The position numbers and the translations under genes are program-made. Below the pieces are notes generated by a model. That model was given only the letters and a program-made list of their open reading frames with translations. It searched no databases and was not told where the DNA came from. From Sabethes cyaneus (Eukaryota; Arthropoda; Insecta; Diptera; Culicidae): DNA of 64,000 bases. Every line of letters starts with the position of its first letter. Position 1 is the first letter of the stretch. Below, piece after piece: positions 62,961-64,000 of this stretch. The stretch lies in NCBI RefSeq assembly GCF_943734655.1, contig NC_071355.1, positions 74,485,449 through 74,549,448 of the forward strand, in the 5' to 3' direction.

Positions 62961-64000
62961 AATCTGTTACATTATGTATAAAACACAAAATGAAAGCAAA
63001 ACTGAATTAAATTGTACCGTCATATAATTGTAGTTTGATTATTGCTAACACTATACACGAAAAACAACACAAGTAAAAGGCACTTGAGATAAATAAGGTA
63101 AAACACAGAATGAAAAACTCTACACGAACGATTCAGAAGAAGAAAGTCATTAAAATCAAGACAGCACAGAGAGATAAAACCTTTGCTGCATTAGTGTAGT
63201 TAAACTATAATGTTAAAACAGAAACAAACAAACGACTATTAACATTAAATTATTTCGTTTCAGTTCGTGTGCTTTTTAGAAACACACACAAACCGTACGT
63301 TGTTTTGTTTTTTAAAAATAGTAGAAAAAACCTAAACAAGTGCTATCGAAAATTGAAAAAAAAACACAGTAACGTTGGCCTTGCATTACTTTCAGTTCCT
63401 TCTTAGAACCGTGTTCGACGCGACAGGTCGTGCTCTATTCTACTGCGCTGCAATATTTGCTGTATATCATATTACCAAAAAAAAAAGAAGAACGCAAGTA
63501 AGCGACATTTTTTCTCCTTTTTATCCAACACTCAAATTTAAAAAATCAGAAAATTGTGGACTTCCGCTTATGTAATGTTTTTTGTTTGCTTATTGAATCC
63601 AAAACAATCAGCATATAATCGAGAGCGATATTTACTCTATACACTTTTGGATAAAAGAAAATTTGGATGTTAGCTTGATGCTAACCAGTAGGACCCTCCT
63701 GCGAGACAGCTTGTAAAATTTGTCCTGCTAAAAACACACCACACCATACCACACGCGAACGTCGTACGTATGTATAATCAGCGCGCGATCCCATAAATTT
63801 GTGTTGTATATGAATTAGACGGAAGTAATACCCAAAAATTGAAAATTTGATAGCTACACAATCCTAGAGCTTGGGAAGCAGTTCTGGTTCGGGAAGTATT
63901 TAAGCGTTTGCCAGAGAGTTTGAACTTTGCGCTGATTTGGTGGTGGCAGGAGCACACCATCATCAGTGTTGTTCGAGGAAGGATTCTGGAAGTGAGCCCG
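62961..64000. other. downstream sequence, no gene seen
   Basis: A-rich, then more balanced from about 63700. Small open frames at both strands (63375-63575 plus, 63778-63963 minus) carry no motif I know. Could include the end of a longer 3' UTR. Confidence 0.4.

Noticed and set aside
1..64000. CRISPR array, bacterial operons or a viral genome copy
   Set aside because: No regularly spaced repeats with unique spacers, no clustered prokaryotic genes and no viral protein motifs were seen.

Overview
This is insect DNA, most likely from a mosquito with a large, transposon-rich genome. It is AT-rich, has introns and no operons, and holds degraded RTE-type non-LTR retrotransposons, DD37E-type Tc1/mariner elements, TA-flanked MITEs and a tRNA-derived SINE of types I associate with mosquitoes. 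The species assignment is inference.

One host gene can be supported. It is the orthologue of Drosophila ensconsin (ens, MAP7 family), on the + strand from at least 11200 to about 50.4 or 61.6 kb. Ten internal coding exons join in phase (11200-11256, 21350-21746, 21845-21975, 23412-23573, 24895-25020, 25596-26042, 32451-32636, 33560-34698, 47933-48576, 49656-50152), giving about 1,260 codons. They encode an N-terminal basic coiled coil that should bind microtubules, a Ser-rich linker, the MAP7 domain that should recruit kinesin-1, and an acidic Asn/Ser-rich tail. The start codon exon and last exon are uncertain; candidates are given for both (10846-10882; 50411-50448 or 61587-61603 followed by an AT-rich region like a 3' UTR).

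Everything else is upstream DNA, intron, or repeats. 0.6-9 kb: mariner remnants, a foldback relative and RTE copy A. 10.3-20.1 kb (first large intron): three copies of a CACTC MITE, RTE copy B split by a TIR element that itself carries a MITE, and a large inverted-repeat unit interrupted by an hAT-like element with a perfect 8-bp target duplication. 21-26 kb: the exon-dense core, with no recognised mobile element. 27.3-30.6 kb: two unusual tandem arrays. 34.7-47.9 kb (13.2-kb intron): a small MITE, RTE fragments, a SINE inserted in a mariner, two direct copies of a 2-kb noncoding repeat, and a long element with CCCAAG ends. 50-61.5 kb: three abutting DNA elements (one a 2.1-kb foldback), a deleted DD37E element, RTE copy D with 17-bp target duplications, a decayed histone H2A copy and a second foldback with a nested MITE.

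I found no second intact gene, no CRISPR, no rRNA and no intact tRNA, and nothing I would call a new multi-gene system. The most informative items are the splice-site architecture of ens (two tandem NAGNAG acceptors, stop-containing donor readthroughs, alternative C-termini) and several insertions whose history can be read exactly from target duplications or empty sites.
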